From the NCBI GenBank assembly GCA_947462335.1, contig OX381708.1, forward strand, positions 8,060,001 to 8,124,000: 64,000 bases of DNA, read 5' to 3'. The translations under genes and the position numbers were made by a program. Positions 52,605 to 63,095 of the stretch are shown in pieces (the first letter of the stretch is position 1; each line of letters opens with the position of its first letter). The notes below the pieces were generated by a model. It was not told the DNA's origin. It was given only the letters and a program-made list of their open reading frames with translations, and ran no database searches. Source of the stretch: Harmothoe impar. Its lineage: Eukaryota > Annelida > Polychaeta > Phyllodocida > Polynoidae.

Positions 52605-54341
52605 ATGATGATAGACCTAGGAGTTACTTCAGGGGTGAAAGAACTCTGGCAGGAGAACCTACTTCGGGACTACACCCTTGTAGTTGAGGGTCAGGAGTTC
52701 CAAGTACATAAGGTGGTTCTGGCTGCAGTCAGCAAGTACTTCAAGGCCATGCTTGGCGAAGGGTACATGGAGAGTAAAACGGACAGAGTGGAAGTGAAAG
52801 GATTCTCTGCAGACATTGTGTCTAAACTCCTTGAGTTCCTCTACACAGCTGATGAGAATGTCATTGGTGGTGACGCGTTAGGCATCCTTCAGTGTGCCAT
52901 GTATCTACAGATGCCAAAGATTGCTGAATTCTGTGTCAAGAAACTAGTGCAAGATATCAATGTCCAGAACTGTCTTGATATTGTGTCAACCACAATTGAA
53001 TACTCTTTTCACAAAGAAACCAATGATGCAAAGGACTTCATACAGAGGAACTGGAGAAATGTAATTGATGAGTTCAACTCAAACGTGATGTCCTACGAGT
53101 CTCTTCAGGTCCTGGTTGAGTTTTGGGAGGGATCTGAGTCAGAGAAGTTTCTTTTCATTGACAACTGGATCTGCGTAGATTATGAGAACCGCATCAGCTT
53201 TGTGAACGACCTCATGTCTAAGGTTCGCTTTTGCATCATAAGTGAACAAGAGCTAGAATCTGTTGTCCAAATGGACATATTCTGCAACACTGGTGGTCCC
53301 TGGAGGGATCTGGTGGTGAACGCTGTAAACTACCATCAGAGCCCAATACACCTCAAAGTCTTGGATAGGTCAGAACAGTCTAAAGTGAAGACGGAAGCAT
53401 TACCTGTTTTCTTAACTCTTGATGACTCCAATGGGCCTGAGGATTTCACAGTTGATTTCTTTGCCTTAGATGATCAGAAGAAATGGGCGAAAGAAGAACA
53501 TAATGGCTTCAAGTCATTTGCCTTGAATGGATATCTTGAAATTATTTGCTTGGAAATAAACAATTTTCTGATAGTTTGCTGTTCAAGCGACAAAATTCAA
53601 GACTGGCAAATATTTGACCCTAGAACATCATCCTGGTCATCAATGCCCAACATGAAGAGAGCAAAGTGGCACTTTGTCATGGTGCATCACAATGACATCT
53701 TATACACAGTGGGTGGGAAGTATCTACCGAAAATAGATACCCGTGAAATGGAGCAGTACAGTTTCATGACAAACAGTTGGAATTCAGTTCATCAGTTGCC
53801 GATTCCACTGTTTTACACTTCTGCCTGTATGCTTGGGGATACACTCTACGTGAGTGGTGGCTGCATCGGGGATGGGAACCGTGGGTTAGCTGACCTGTAC
53901 TGCCTAGACCTGGCCTCTAACGATGCTAGATGGGACACCAAGGCACCATTACTGCGGGGCGTCTGCCATCATCAAATGTGCGCCATGCAGCAGGGTGGGG
54001 AAGAAGGACTGTTCGTCATTAATATAAATTTCACAATGCAATTCTACAGTCCCGCCAACGACCTGTGGTCGGAGATCGTCAACACACTGATACCGGGGTA
54101 CTTTAAGTACCAATGCATTGGTGCTGGTGGGATGTTTACTAAGGGAAACTCTGTGTACATCCTCAACTTGTATCTACCAAAATACGCTCATAAGGGCAAG
54201 GTCTGCTGCGAGTTGGTAATCCCAGAGAGCGGCGGCGGAGCGATCACCAAAGTAGACATGGACGCATTCCCTCGTCTACTGAAGCAACGAAATCCGTCTG
54301 GTGCTATGTTAGCAAGGCCACCTCAAAAGGTCCAACCCTAA
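52605..54341 (+). CDS. BTB-BACK-Kelch protein KL9
   Basis: This single exon of 578 codons starts MMIDLGVTSGVKELWQENLL; the second ATG is the one shared with KL1, KL2 and KL6. BTB about 20-126 (VVEGQEFQVHKVV, FLYTADENVIG, MYLQMPKIAEFC), BACK about 130-235 (NCLDIVSTTIEYSFHKET, FLFIDNWICVDYENRI, SKVRFCIISEQEL), Kelch about 290-560 (DWQIFDPRTSSW, LYTVGG, LYVSGG, QFYSPANDLWSEI). It has no acidic run in the last-blade loop (PKYAHKGK instead). DNA in the BTB block is almost identical to KL8, while the Kelch half differs at many positions. Predicted CUL3 substrate adaptor and last member of the cluster in this window. Confidence 0.94.
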   Translation: MMIDLGVTSGVKELWQENLLRDYTLVVEGQEFQVHKVVLAAVSKYFKAMLGEGYMESKTDRVEVKGFSADIVSKLLEFLYTADENVIGGDALGILQCAMYLQMPKIAEFCVKKLVQDINVQNCLDIVSTTIEYSFHKETNDAKDFIQRNWRNVIDEFNSNVMSYESLQVLVEFWEGSESEKFLFIDNWICVDYENRISFVNDLMSKVRFCIISEQELESVVQMDIFCNTGGPWRDLVVNAVNYHQSPIHLKVLDRSEQSKVKTEALPVFLTLDDSNGPEDFTVDFFALDDQKKWAKEEHNGFKSFALNGYLEIICLEINNFLIVCCSSDKIQDWQIFDPRTSSWSSMPNMKRAKWHFVMVHHNDILYTVGGKYLPKIDTREMEQYSFMTNSWNSVHQLPIPLFYTSACMLGDTLYVSGGCIGDGNRGLADLYCLDLASNDARWDTKAPLLRGVCHHQMCAMQQGGEEGLFVININFTMQFYSPANDLWSEIVNTLIPGYFKYQCIGAGGMFTKGNSVYILNLYLPKYAHKGKVCCELVIPESGGGAITKVDMDAFPRLLKQRNPSGAMLARPPQKVQP

Positions 54342-56229
54342 TGGATGTCAGTTTCATGTTGAAGGGGTTGAAAGAGAAATTACCAATGGCAAGTCAACAA
54401 CTGGGAAATACCATCTGCCTTAGTTTACATATAACTATTAGGAACATTCCTCATGATATCAGTATTACATCTGCATGTTCACATTAATGCCGTCTGCCAT
54501 CAACAGTGAGAAATATACTATATGCTTTGAATTAGGCACTGGCCAATCAGTATTTTCACTGTCCAGAGACTTGATTTAAGACAAAGTCCAGATGGGGTTG
54601 AAATATGCCTTAATCTGAACAGTTTGGGAATGTTTCAGGACTTTAAAGATATTAGATAATTTGTTCAACTGTTTAGTTCATAGCAGTATATATTTTTAGG
54701 CATAGCCTATTGATTGAGGCGAGAGCTGCATATTTGATCTAGATTTTAATAGACATAGTTGTCAAAAGTTCCGTTACTGAGGACCAGAACATATCATAAA
54801 GTAAGTATTGGTAGATATCTTATAGTGAAAGCCATGTAGTTAGACTATGCGTTTCAAGAATTTTGCTGATTTTGAGGCTATTCTAGAGTTACTTTGATGG
54901 TCCATGAGTTAAGCGTCATAGTTTGCACGCCTCTTTTTTATAGAAAAGTGTAACCTGAAACATATCTTTTTCTTTGGCCCCATATATAGCCTTAGCTGTC
55001 TATGTCTTGGAACTATATCTCTATCTTTTTGATGATTTTGTTTTTCCATATCAGTTACAATGAGAAAATTTGTGTAAAATATTTAATGTACTTAGCTTCG
55101 GCCATATGATCTGGGACTTACATAGGAAAACGGAAATCAGCTTCTGTCTCCAACAAACGCTACCACTGTTATGGCCTATGACAAGGTCTCCAGCTGTATG
55201 TGGTACCATAGTTACTCAAATCCCTGGCCAAGAACAGAGCTGGATTTCAGATTGTGACCTCACTTCCTGTCAATATATAGCGGATTAACTGGTGCCGACT
55301 TGTTCCCATGATCTCTGTGTTTACACTGACACAGGCAGTCAGTTCCTGTTCCGGTTCTGCTCTCAGACTCTTTAGCTTGCTATTTGCAAGCTATGGTGTG
55401 TGTGACTGTGGTCACTGCCTAAGTCTCACAATAAAGTGTGAGCTCAGAACTAACATGGCCGCCCATATGGAGAAACCGGAAATATCACTATACTACTTCA
55501 CTCTCAGAGCAGCGGCAGTTTTTACTGGGCTTCTTCAAGCAGATCTTAGGCACAGTTGAGCGTCTAGAGTTATAATTTAAAGACAGATGGTGAGATATAT
55601 AATGACACTGACACTGAGTATGCCTAAGCAGTATGTTGGACAGATACTGGAATACACAAACTCTGTGCGTCATTGGCAACACCGCCACCAGCATATGAAC
55701 ACTGTTTGAAATTATATTTTTTCGTTATTACTTCATGTATTGCCTGGACTATAATGTTGTGTGTGACTAAACGCCCAACTTCATTCCTGTTAATGTGTTC
55801 TTGTCGTCATTGCTCTACCGTATACTATCTTATACTAATGCAGTCTATAAGAAAAGTTTTTCCCCTTGCAGGACATTCGGTCCTACAGATTTTTCATTCA
55901 GCAGGCCCAGCTACATATCTGCAGGCCCGGATACCTTGGGGAATTAAATGTTTGAATCTAGAAATGTAATATTAAATTTTAAAAAAGTATATAGAGGTTA
56001 CTGGTATATTTGAATCATTTCAATAAATATAATTTTGTGTTATTTTCTACAAAATATTTAGGCTTTCTAGTTAACACTCTAGAAACCTTCATAATGGTCC
56101 AATTAAAAGCCGTAAAAACTGGCATGTAGCCCAGGCTAGTAGCCAACCATTGGGTCAGGCAGATGCAGTCTTTCTGCCGGACCAGCAGGCATTTAGCCGG
56201 CTATAGCAGGTGTCCGGCAGGTTTTCATA
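54342..56229. other. Intergenic DNA after KL9
   Basis: AT-rich. ORFs at 55070-55288, 55308-55559 and 55673-55969 show no domain, signal peptide or codon pattern I can support. The KL9 3'UTR presumably lies at the left end. Confidence 0.45.
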
Positions 56230-56376
56230 TAGACTGCTAATGTAGGATTTTTATCAAAATAAAAAAGGGCCACCCTCATGGCCTAGAATAGGATTATCAA
56301 ATAAAATAAAAAGCCACACTCCCGCACTTCTAAAAGTTTCCGCAAAGCTGATCTTTTCTAAGTGGCCTTATATATG
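56230..56376. mobile_element. Degraded relative of the element after KL7
   Basis: Ends AAGTTTCCGCAAAGCTGATC then TTTTCTAAGTGGCCTTA, matching the right end of 44881-45318. The left end is degraded. Confidence 0.45.
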
Positions 56377-56448
56377 TATATCGCATATGTATGTTACACC
56401 TCTCCTACCACTGGGTCGCGAGTGTTTCGGTAGGGAGAGCCACCTGTA

Positions 56449-56787
56449 CCGTATTTCCCCGTTTATATAAGCCGGTGTAAGGAATCAAAAATCATCAGAT
56501 AATACTTATCTGGTCATAACTTATTATCTAATTAGAGTATTCAAATAATTCTTGCGTTTATACAAATTACAGTTAAATTCATAAACTATGGAAATATTTA
56601 TACAGGTGATCAGCTCATATTTTGATGAAGCTTTCGAGATATTTTGATAGATATTATTGAAAAGTACAGAATTAATAACAGGAATTTAGTGAAATTCCCC
56701 TTGCAAAATATTATAAGCCGGCCCCATTTATAAGCCGGGTCAATATACCACTTGATATAAGCCCGAGCATATAAACGGGGATATACA
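56449..56787. mobile_element. TA-flanked MITE (CCGTATTTCCCCGTTTATA ends)
   Basis: CCGTATTTCCCCGTTTATAT at the left and ATATAAACGGGGATATAC at the right are imperfect inverted ends. TATAAGCCGG units recur inside both ends. No coding potential. Confidence 0.6.
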
Positions 56788-56794
56788 ATATGTA

Positions 56795-57720
56795 TATGGC
56801 TCACTCTCACCAAATCAGTGCAACTAAAAAAGTGACGTACATGATCGGCGGACGTACATGATCGGCGGACGTACATGATCGGCAGAGTACAAAACCCATC
56901 TTTTACCCCCTGCACTACGATGTTTAACTCTCCCAACCATACCTACAGGCTGTAATGTATCTTTGGGGAGTTTATTAGAAAAAAAAACCTCCCAAAATAT
57001 TTATAGGGGCCGGAGGGGGGGGGCTCAATGTGTAACCGATCATGTACGTCACATGACGTACATGATCGGCTTGGAATGTCATGTAACATTTCCTCATTAC
57101 CCACTGCTTCACATGTCTATGATTATACATATTTAGACCTACAACATATGTACACCTTGCTATGATTGATTTATGTTTTATATATGGTCAGAAAGGGTAA
57201 TTAAGACAGTCAATAAATAATGGCCGATCATGTACGTCACATGACGTACATGATCGGGATCGAAATGTCATGTAAAATGATTTTAATAGTCGCATCTATA
57301 CATTTCTAACACATAACATTTCAATACACACATCATATGTACACGTTGGTAAGGTTTATTCATGTTTTATCATGTTCATAAAGGGTAGGGCAGTCAATAA
57401 ATCACCGATCATGTACGTCACCGATCATGTACGTCACATGACGTACATGATCAGTATTAAAATGCCATGAAAAATGACCTTAATAGTCGCATCTATACAT
57501 TGCTAACATATTACATTTCAAGAGACACATCGTATGTACACCTTGGTAAGGTTTATTTATGATTTATCATCTTCAGAAAGGGTAGGGCAGTCAATAGATC
57601 ACCGATCATGTACGTCACCGATCATGTACGTCACCGATCATGTACGTCACCGATCATGTACGTCCGCCGATCATGTACGTCACTTTTTTAGTTGCACTGG
57701 TTTGGTGAGAGTGAGCCATA
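56795..57720. mobile_element. Foldback element packed with ACGTACATGATCGG palindrome arms
   Basis: Terminal inverted repeats of at least 70 bp: TATGGCTCACTCTCACCAAA on the left and TTTGGTGAGAGTGAGCCATA on the right, with one mismatch nearby. The arm CCGATCATGTACGTCA or its reverse complement occurs repeatedly: three in the left terminus, five in the right terminus, and head-to-head pairs with a two-base spacer at 57042-57075, 57223-57256 and 57420-57450. The pairs are separated by about 180-bp tandem units containing TCATGTA(A)AAATG...GTCGCATCTATACAT and TAGGGCAGTCAATA. No ORF. Confidence 0.8.
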
Positions 57721-58159
57721 AGGTGTACTTAACTAGAGGGCCCTCTATGTCTTCGGTATGTGGTGCACTGCCCCGGGCACATTTGCTTTTCAAAACTTGA
57801 TTACTTGTCTGGTGATGTACCCTTATGCATCATTATACTATACCTCTTTGAGGTTCTACCTTGGCCGGATCAGTCCTGATCCGACCCGGATGGCACTACC
57901 CGGTTGTTTCCCTGCCTGGTTACAGGTCCCGGTCCGGGTGAAGCTCACCGGATGACCAACCCGGCCCGGATGGACAGATGTCGCCACTGGTGGTGGCCTG
58001 CTATATAAGGCAGGCTTTCACCGGTCACTGGCAGTTCCCATTGGGAGCTCCACCTATGAGGTACAACGTGGACATCTCTTAGGTAGCAGCTACTGGAGAC
58101 TCACTGACAGACCCCTGGATTGGACCCTGCTCCCCCGATGACCATCCACCCATTCGGTA
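57721..58159 (+). promoter_or_regulatory. GC-rich TATA-containing segment, possible LTR or promoter
   Basis: The GC content rises (CCTTGGCCGGATCAGTCCTG, AACCCGGCCCGGATGG), and a TATATAAG box at 58002-58009 is followed by CACTGGCAGTTCCCATTGGG. The text is interrupted at TA by the 58160-60083 element and seems to resume at 60084. It could be a solo LTR or a gene promoter; I found no second LTR copy in the window. Confidence 0.3.
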
Positions 58160-60083
58160 CCCAGTAAACACAACGACGTTGATCAGACGTAAATCTACGT
58201 TGAATTTTGGTCTGAACTACGTAATTTTAGTAGGTTTATCAACGTCAAAACGTTAAGGTTTATTTACCAATCTCAAACCTGCAGGTCTGATTTACGTAGC
58301 TCCTGAAGACGTAAATCTATGTTTAACACATTACATATAATTCTATATAGTGGGACTCAGACAAAGACTTGTAATATATTGCAGACAAATTTACATTTAC
58401 AAACAATATTCATACAAAGTAACTACTATAATTTTCAATCTCATCTCATTCTACATAGTATATTCTTGTAGTTCAATTGAACAGCCTGACAGTATAGATC
58501 TGTTGAATAGTTTTGGCTGCATAGAGGCTTTGTATTTCTTCCATTACCACCAATGTGGTGTCCTCACAGTAAAGTGCCTCAAAGCACCTATTCATGCACA
58601 ATACTTTAATCACCTGTCCTTTATATATAAATATTCTATTGAATGTGGTTTATTTGCATGATATTGAATTCACAATTAATGAGAATTTACTGCTTGAATG
58701 TGGTAGATTTGTTAACCCTCTGGGCACTAGAGGCCGTGTACAGGTAGTGCATGCTGTGCCCTAGCCCCCCTAAGTGAGTACTCACTCCCCAGCACTAGCC
58801 ATCTTTGGAGCGACCTCCTGGTTTCAGAGGGCGCTCTAGAAATACTCTCTTGTGAAGTAATAATTAAAAGTAACCCATATAAAGTATATATTTCTGGGAA
58901 GCAGACACGACAGGGAATCAATTGACATTACTTTTCTTTCAATCTGACATAGTTGAGACTATGATACATCTAGTTGAAAATAGGTAAATATTTTGAGAGG
59001 TCAGACACTCTGACAGTCACCATGCACAAAACATTTTCTAGACTGCACTGAAGACAGCGGTTTTCACTCCATCTGGAAGAGCACACAATTTCACTTGTGT
59101 GGTGAAGAAATTATAAAGATCCATCATATATTGCTAGAAATATTACAAAATCAACATTGTGACCTCTCGCGGTCGGAAACGGAACATTACATTTTCTGTG
59201 TTATCTTATTGGTTACATGAGTATTTCTAGGCCTTTGAAGTAGGTATAGTATGGGCGTCATTGACGGCCGTGTGATGGCCGGGACCCGCATTTTTATGTC
59301 TAGAAAGTGTGCAGACAAAACATTCTCCAATAACCCTAAAATTAAACCTGTGGATGTAAAATGTGGGGGGGGGGGGCTCTGCATATATGCTGTGCATAGA
59401 TGAAGCAATTTCATGCCTAAACTAAATATTCATTCTGTAAGAACATAACTAGTACAACCATACCTCCGTTTCTATGTGCTTTGGAGTAACAGAAACGCGG
59501 AAAAAAAGGGAGTGGATGGATCAGTCTCTCCCGGCCATAATATTTATGTAATGGAGCTATAACTCTCGCCACATGTTCCTCAATATGTCGGGTGTGTGCA
59601 GTGAAAAATTTATGGTCCTAGGTTAGCCCCAAAATGACTAATCAATATAGCCGTGTATGCGCGGCCGATGCATCGGCTCTTAGTGCAGGGACTGACACAC
59701 TCCCAGAGCCGACCTGTCGGCTCTTAGTGTGTGCACTAGCAACACTACAGAGCCGATGGGTCGGCTCTTAGTGCCCAGAGGGTTAAGGAGCTGTAATATA
59801 CTCTCCATGATTGATAGTGCTGCCACCTAGTGTGACACGGAAAAGTCATCTACCCAATTGAAGTTGAAAAGTTACGTCTTTTAACGTAGATCTACGTAGA
59901 ATTTTTCCGTCTGACTGAGGTAGATCAACGTAAATCAGATGTCTACATCTGTTGAACATAAATAAACCTTAACGTTTTGACGTCTACAAACCTTCCAAAA
60001 TTACCAATCTCAAACCTTTTGGTTGGACATCTACCTAGAGAAACCTCTGAGCTACGTTGGAACTACGTAGGGTGTTTACTGGG
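58160..60083. mobile_element. TA-flanked element with CCCAGTAAACAC ends
   Basis: The ends CCCAGTAAACACAACGACG and ACGTAGGGTGTTTACTGGG are flanked by TA. Subterminal AACGTTAAGG / CCTTAACGTT, TACCAATCTCAAACC and ACGTAGATCTACG-like segments recur at both ends. Without the nested piggyBac-like insert it would be about 850 bp. No transposase found. Confidence 0.7.
58716..59782. mobile_element. piggyBac-like non-autonomous element
   Basis: CCCTCTGGGCACTAGAG at the left and CTTAGTGCCCAGAGGG at the right, each bordered by TTAA (58712-58715 and 59783-59786). TTAA duplication with CCC...GGG ends is diagnostic of piggyBac. The right end has three GAGCCGACC / GGTCGGCTCTTAGTG palindromic units. No transposase ORF in 1067 bp. 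Confidence 0.85.
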
Positions 60084-62069
60084 TAGAAGCAACCTGATCC
60101 AGGTTCTGTCTCCAAACAACTGTGATGTCCATGACGTATGGTAATGTGACCATGATCGTTCCATGATCGGAGGGTAACTGCAAGTCATATGATCCTTACA
60201 AGTTCCTTAGTAGTCAGATATAGTTCCCAGACAGACCCTAGTCCTAGCCTACACCAGAGTATTGGGATCACTACTTGTAATTGAACTTTTATGTTGCTCC
60301 ATGTTAATAAGAGGGCAGGTATAACGCAGTAAACAAATAATGTTATAAACCATTTTATTAGGTTATATAACGTTATATGTCAATGTTTTTCTAAGGCTCT
60401 TTGGTATGACATAACGTTATGTAAAGTTTAAAACGTTATTTTGATGTAAAATAAAGGTTTTTTTGTTAGCCATACGCGTAAGCCCCATAACATGATGTGT
60501 CCATCATCATTTGTATCACATAATTATAAAAAATGATTAGAACAGCAATGTTCAAAGGGTCTAAAGCCTGGATTAAAGGATGCTTCCAAAGTCAGAGCCA
60601 GAGGAAGTACCATATTTAATATAATATGACTAACACACCAGAATGTACATTTATTACATCATATTCAAAATTGAATAAAACAGATACAATTTACTTCAAA
60701 TGCAATCTTTATTTCAGTTTCAAAAGAAGATTTATATAAGCACAATTGTATTGAGTTAAGTTGTGTAGTGTAGGCTTACATGTAGTTTGAATTTCAAATT
60801 TGTTTTCCTAAATGCAGTACTCATTTAATAAGGACACATAATATGTACACAAGTATAATGTCTAGACATTTTTGAGAGCCTTTACATGAGCAGGTGTGTG
60901 CCAAATGATTTAACAATGAAATACCATGGTTGGCTAAACCAAGTACACTAGTGGGGAAGTGCCAAGTGGCTAGACGCCACCCAATTTACCTGTAATATTT
61001 AAAATTCCACTTGTCCGGTAATCTTAATTTTTTCCAGGCCTAACTTTTAGATGGCACCACTGTAAGTTGGTAACATTGCTGTATATATCAGGGGCTCTCC
61101 TTTACTTTCTCTTTTTTTTCCTTTTTCTTTTTTTAAACTATAACCAAACCCATTTACTTTCAGACTTGCAGACTTAAAGTGATGCCATCTAGAGAAAAAT
61201 AGGGAATTATTAAGATAACAGGGAAAATGGGTTCTTAAAATTACAATGAACAAGGAAAATGGGTGGCGTCTAGTCACTTGGCAGGTTTGTCCCTTGTGGC
61301 ACGAAGTACAGTGTTTGTGAAGAAATAGGCTGCAGTGTATTACTCCTGTAAGGTCTGCAAGATGCTACATCTGTCCCCATTTGCCGTCATAATGCATATA
61401 TGCAGACCTAGTGAGTAACTTGCTGCTGTTCAGTTGGCCCAGCATGACAACAAATAAATAGATAAAAACACACACACACACACACAAGCTTGTGAACACC
61501 CTGTAGTACAGAAGCCGATGAGGGCCATATAAACTTGCACTATGTCACTGTAGTAATTGTGTACATAGGCAGTAGAGAAACCTGTAATATAGGGTTTTCA
61601 TTGCTGTCTGTCTGTCAATTTCTTTACTGAAGTACACATACAAGCTTGCTAACACCCTAAAGACCCTACATCATGAATATAAGTACTTCTACGAATGACA
61701 GAACTTTATCATTTCAAAATACAAACAATCAGCATCAATATGCTACAACTGATAGACATCATGGCAGGGCGTGAATCCTCTTTGATTACTTCAGGCGGCT
61801 GTATACGGCCATCATAGAACACAAGTAAGAGGACGTCTCACTGATAATGTGTAGACGTTGTGGGAACATGCAGAACAGTGTAAATGTCCACCTAAAATGC
61901 CACTAGTCCAGCATATTGACAAGTGTAGCAGGACCAAATGTCCAGTCACATGTTTGGCTTCTCTGAACTAAAATAATAAGTTGGGTTTCTAAAGCTGCTA
62001 TGTGATAATATGCTGTGTAAACCATGTATCTATCCTGTTTTGGCCATAAATGATTACAAATATAATGTA
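60084..62069. other. Intergenic DNA
   Basis: 60300-60470 is rich in AACGTTAT palindromes. An (AC)n microsatellite lies at 61467-61486. No gene recognised. Confidence 0.5.
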
Positions 62070-62261
62070 CCGCAGTGGCTTGAATAAGCGCACCTGCACT
62101 TATTAATTTCAATGGGACCATTTACCCTGTGCTTATACAAGACCTGCCCTTATTCAAGATACAAAATGACCCAAATTTTTGTATCAATACCCTCATTTAC
62201 CCTGCGCTTATTCAACACCTGCGCTTATTTGCGACCCCTGCACTTATTCAAGCAACCACGG
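62070..62261. mobile_element. MITE, family 3 (CCGCAGTGGCTTGAATAA ends)
   Basis: CCGCAGTGGCTTGAATAAGC at the left and TTATTCAAGCAACCACGG at the right, flanked by TA. GCGCTTATT units recur inside. Fragments of the same family lie at 34250-34290 and near 1770. Confidence 0.8.
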
Positions 62262-62784
62262 TACTTTAAATGGACAATACTATCTAATACTTAAAATGCA
62301 AAAATAGTCAGATATGTGGAAATCTGGTCCTTAAAAAATGTAGCTGGTCCTGCAACATTGAAGATTTTCCGGCACCAAATGTCCTGTGGGATCAGGGTTC
62401 TCCTCACATTGCAAGTACAGCAGTGTGCCGCCGGCATCCTCTTTACTGCCGCCAATGTAAAATGGCATGAGAATTGCCACCAGCATACTTTTAGCTTTCT
62501 ATAGCTTTTTGAATTTTGCAAATACTCCAAATAAAACAGAAGTTAGGGCCATTTTGAGTAATTTCTATACATTTTTTTCATAAATCTGTACTTTCTAAAC
62601 GATATTGTAATTTTAATGGCTATTTTAGATTCAGTCACTTGTGAGAATCCTGCTTTGTTCAATATCTCTGAACTGTGGGTGTTACGGTGTAATTTTTTGG
62701 TCTGCTGAGAACCCTGGCCCGGATGTTTTGGCAAAGACTGCATGTGAGGTGTCTCTGTGTCCTCCTGCTGCCCGGGCACCTCCA
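62262..62784. other. Intergenic DNA downstream of the guanylyl cyclase-like gene
   Basis: May contain the distal 3'UTR of the minus-strand gene. No ORF or repeat supported. Confidence 0.4.
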
Positions 62785-63075
62785 GGATAGCTCTCCTAGG
62801 TGCACAGACAAACGTTAATAGCGCAATCTTATCACAGAATTAAGATCGTCTTAATTATCTCAAAATTAGTCTTAATCTTATCTTATTCCTATCTTAAACT
62901 ACATCTATAGTCCATTATAGGATAGGCTAGTGGACTAGTATGTAATGGGAGGCTCTGCCCCCCAGCCCCCGTTTTTTTGGTTGTTTTTTTCTTTCTGCCT
63001 TAGACTAAGACATTTTAATATGTAAGATTAAGATTGCGCTGTTAATGTTTGTCTGCGCACCTGAGAGAGCTATCC
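62785..63075. mobile_element. Foldback element in the guanylyl cyclase-like 3'UTR
   Basis: GGATAGCTCTCCTAGGTGCA then GACAAACGTTAATAGCGCAA on the left match in inverse TTGCGCTGTTAATGTTTGTC then TGCGCACCTGAGAGAGCTAT on the right, about 48 bp. It ends 20 bases from the stop codon of the gene at 63096. Confidence 0.75.
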
Positions 63076-63095
63076 CGTATTTGTGCTGTCTGGTG

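Noticed and set aside
54900..56000. Three ORFs of 70-100 codons as genes
   Set aside because: No domain, no splice-site support, no homology to anything recognised, and AT-rich background in which such ORFs are expected.
58716..59782. piggyBac transposase gene inside the TTAA-flanked element
   Set aside because: The only ORFs are short (about 65-75 codons) and have no DDD transposase features; the element is non-autonomous.
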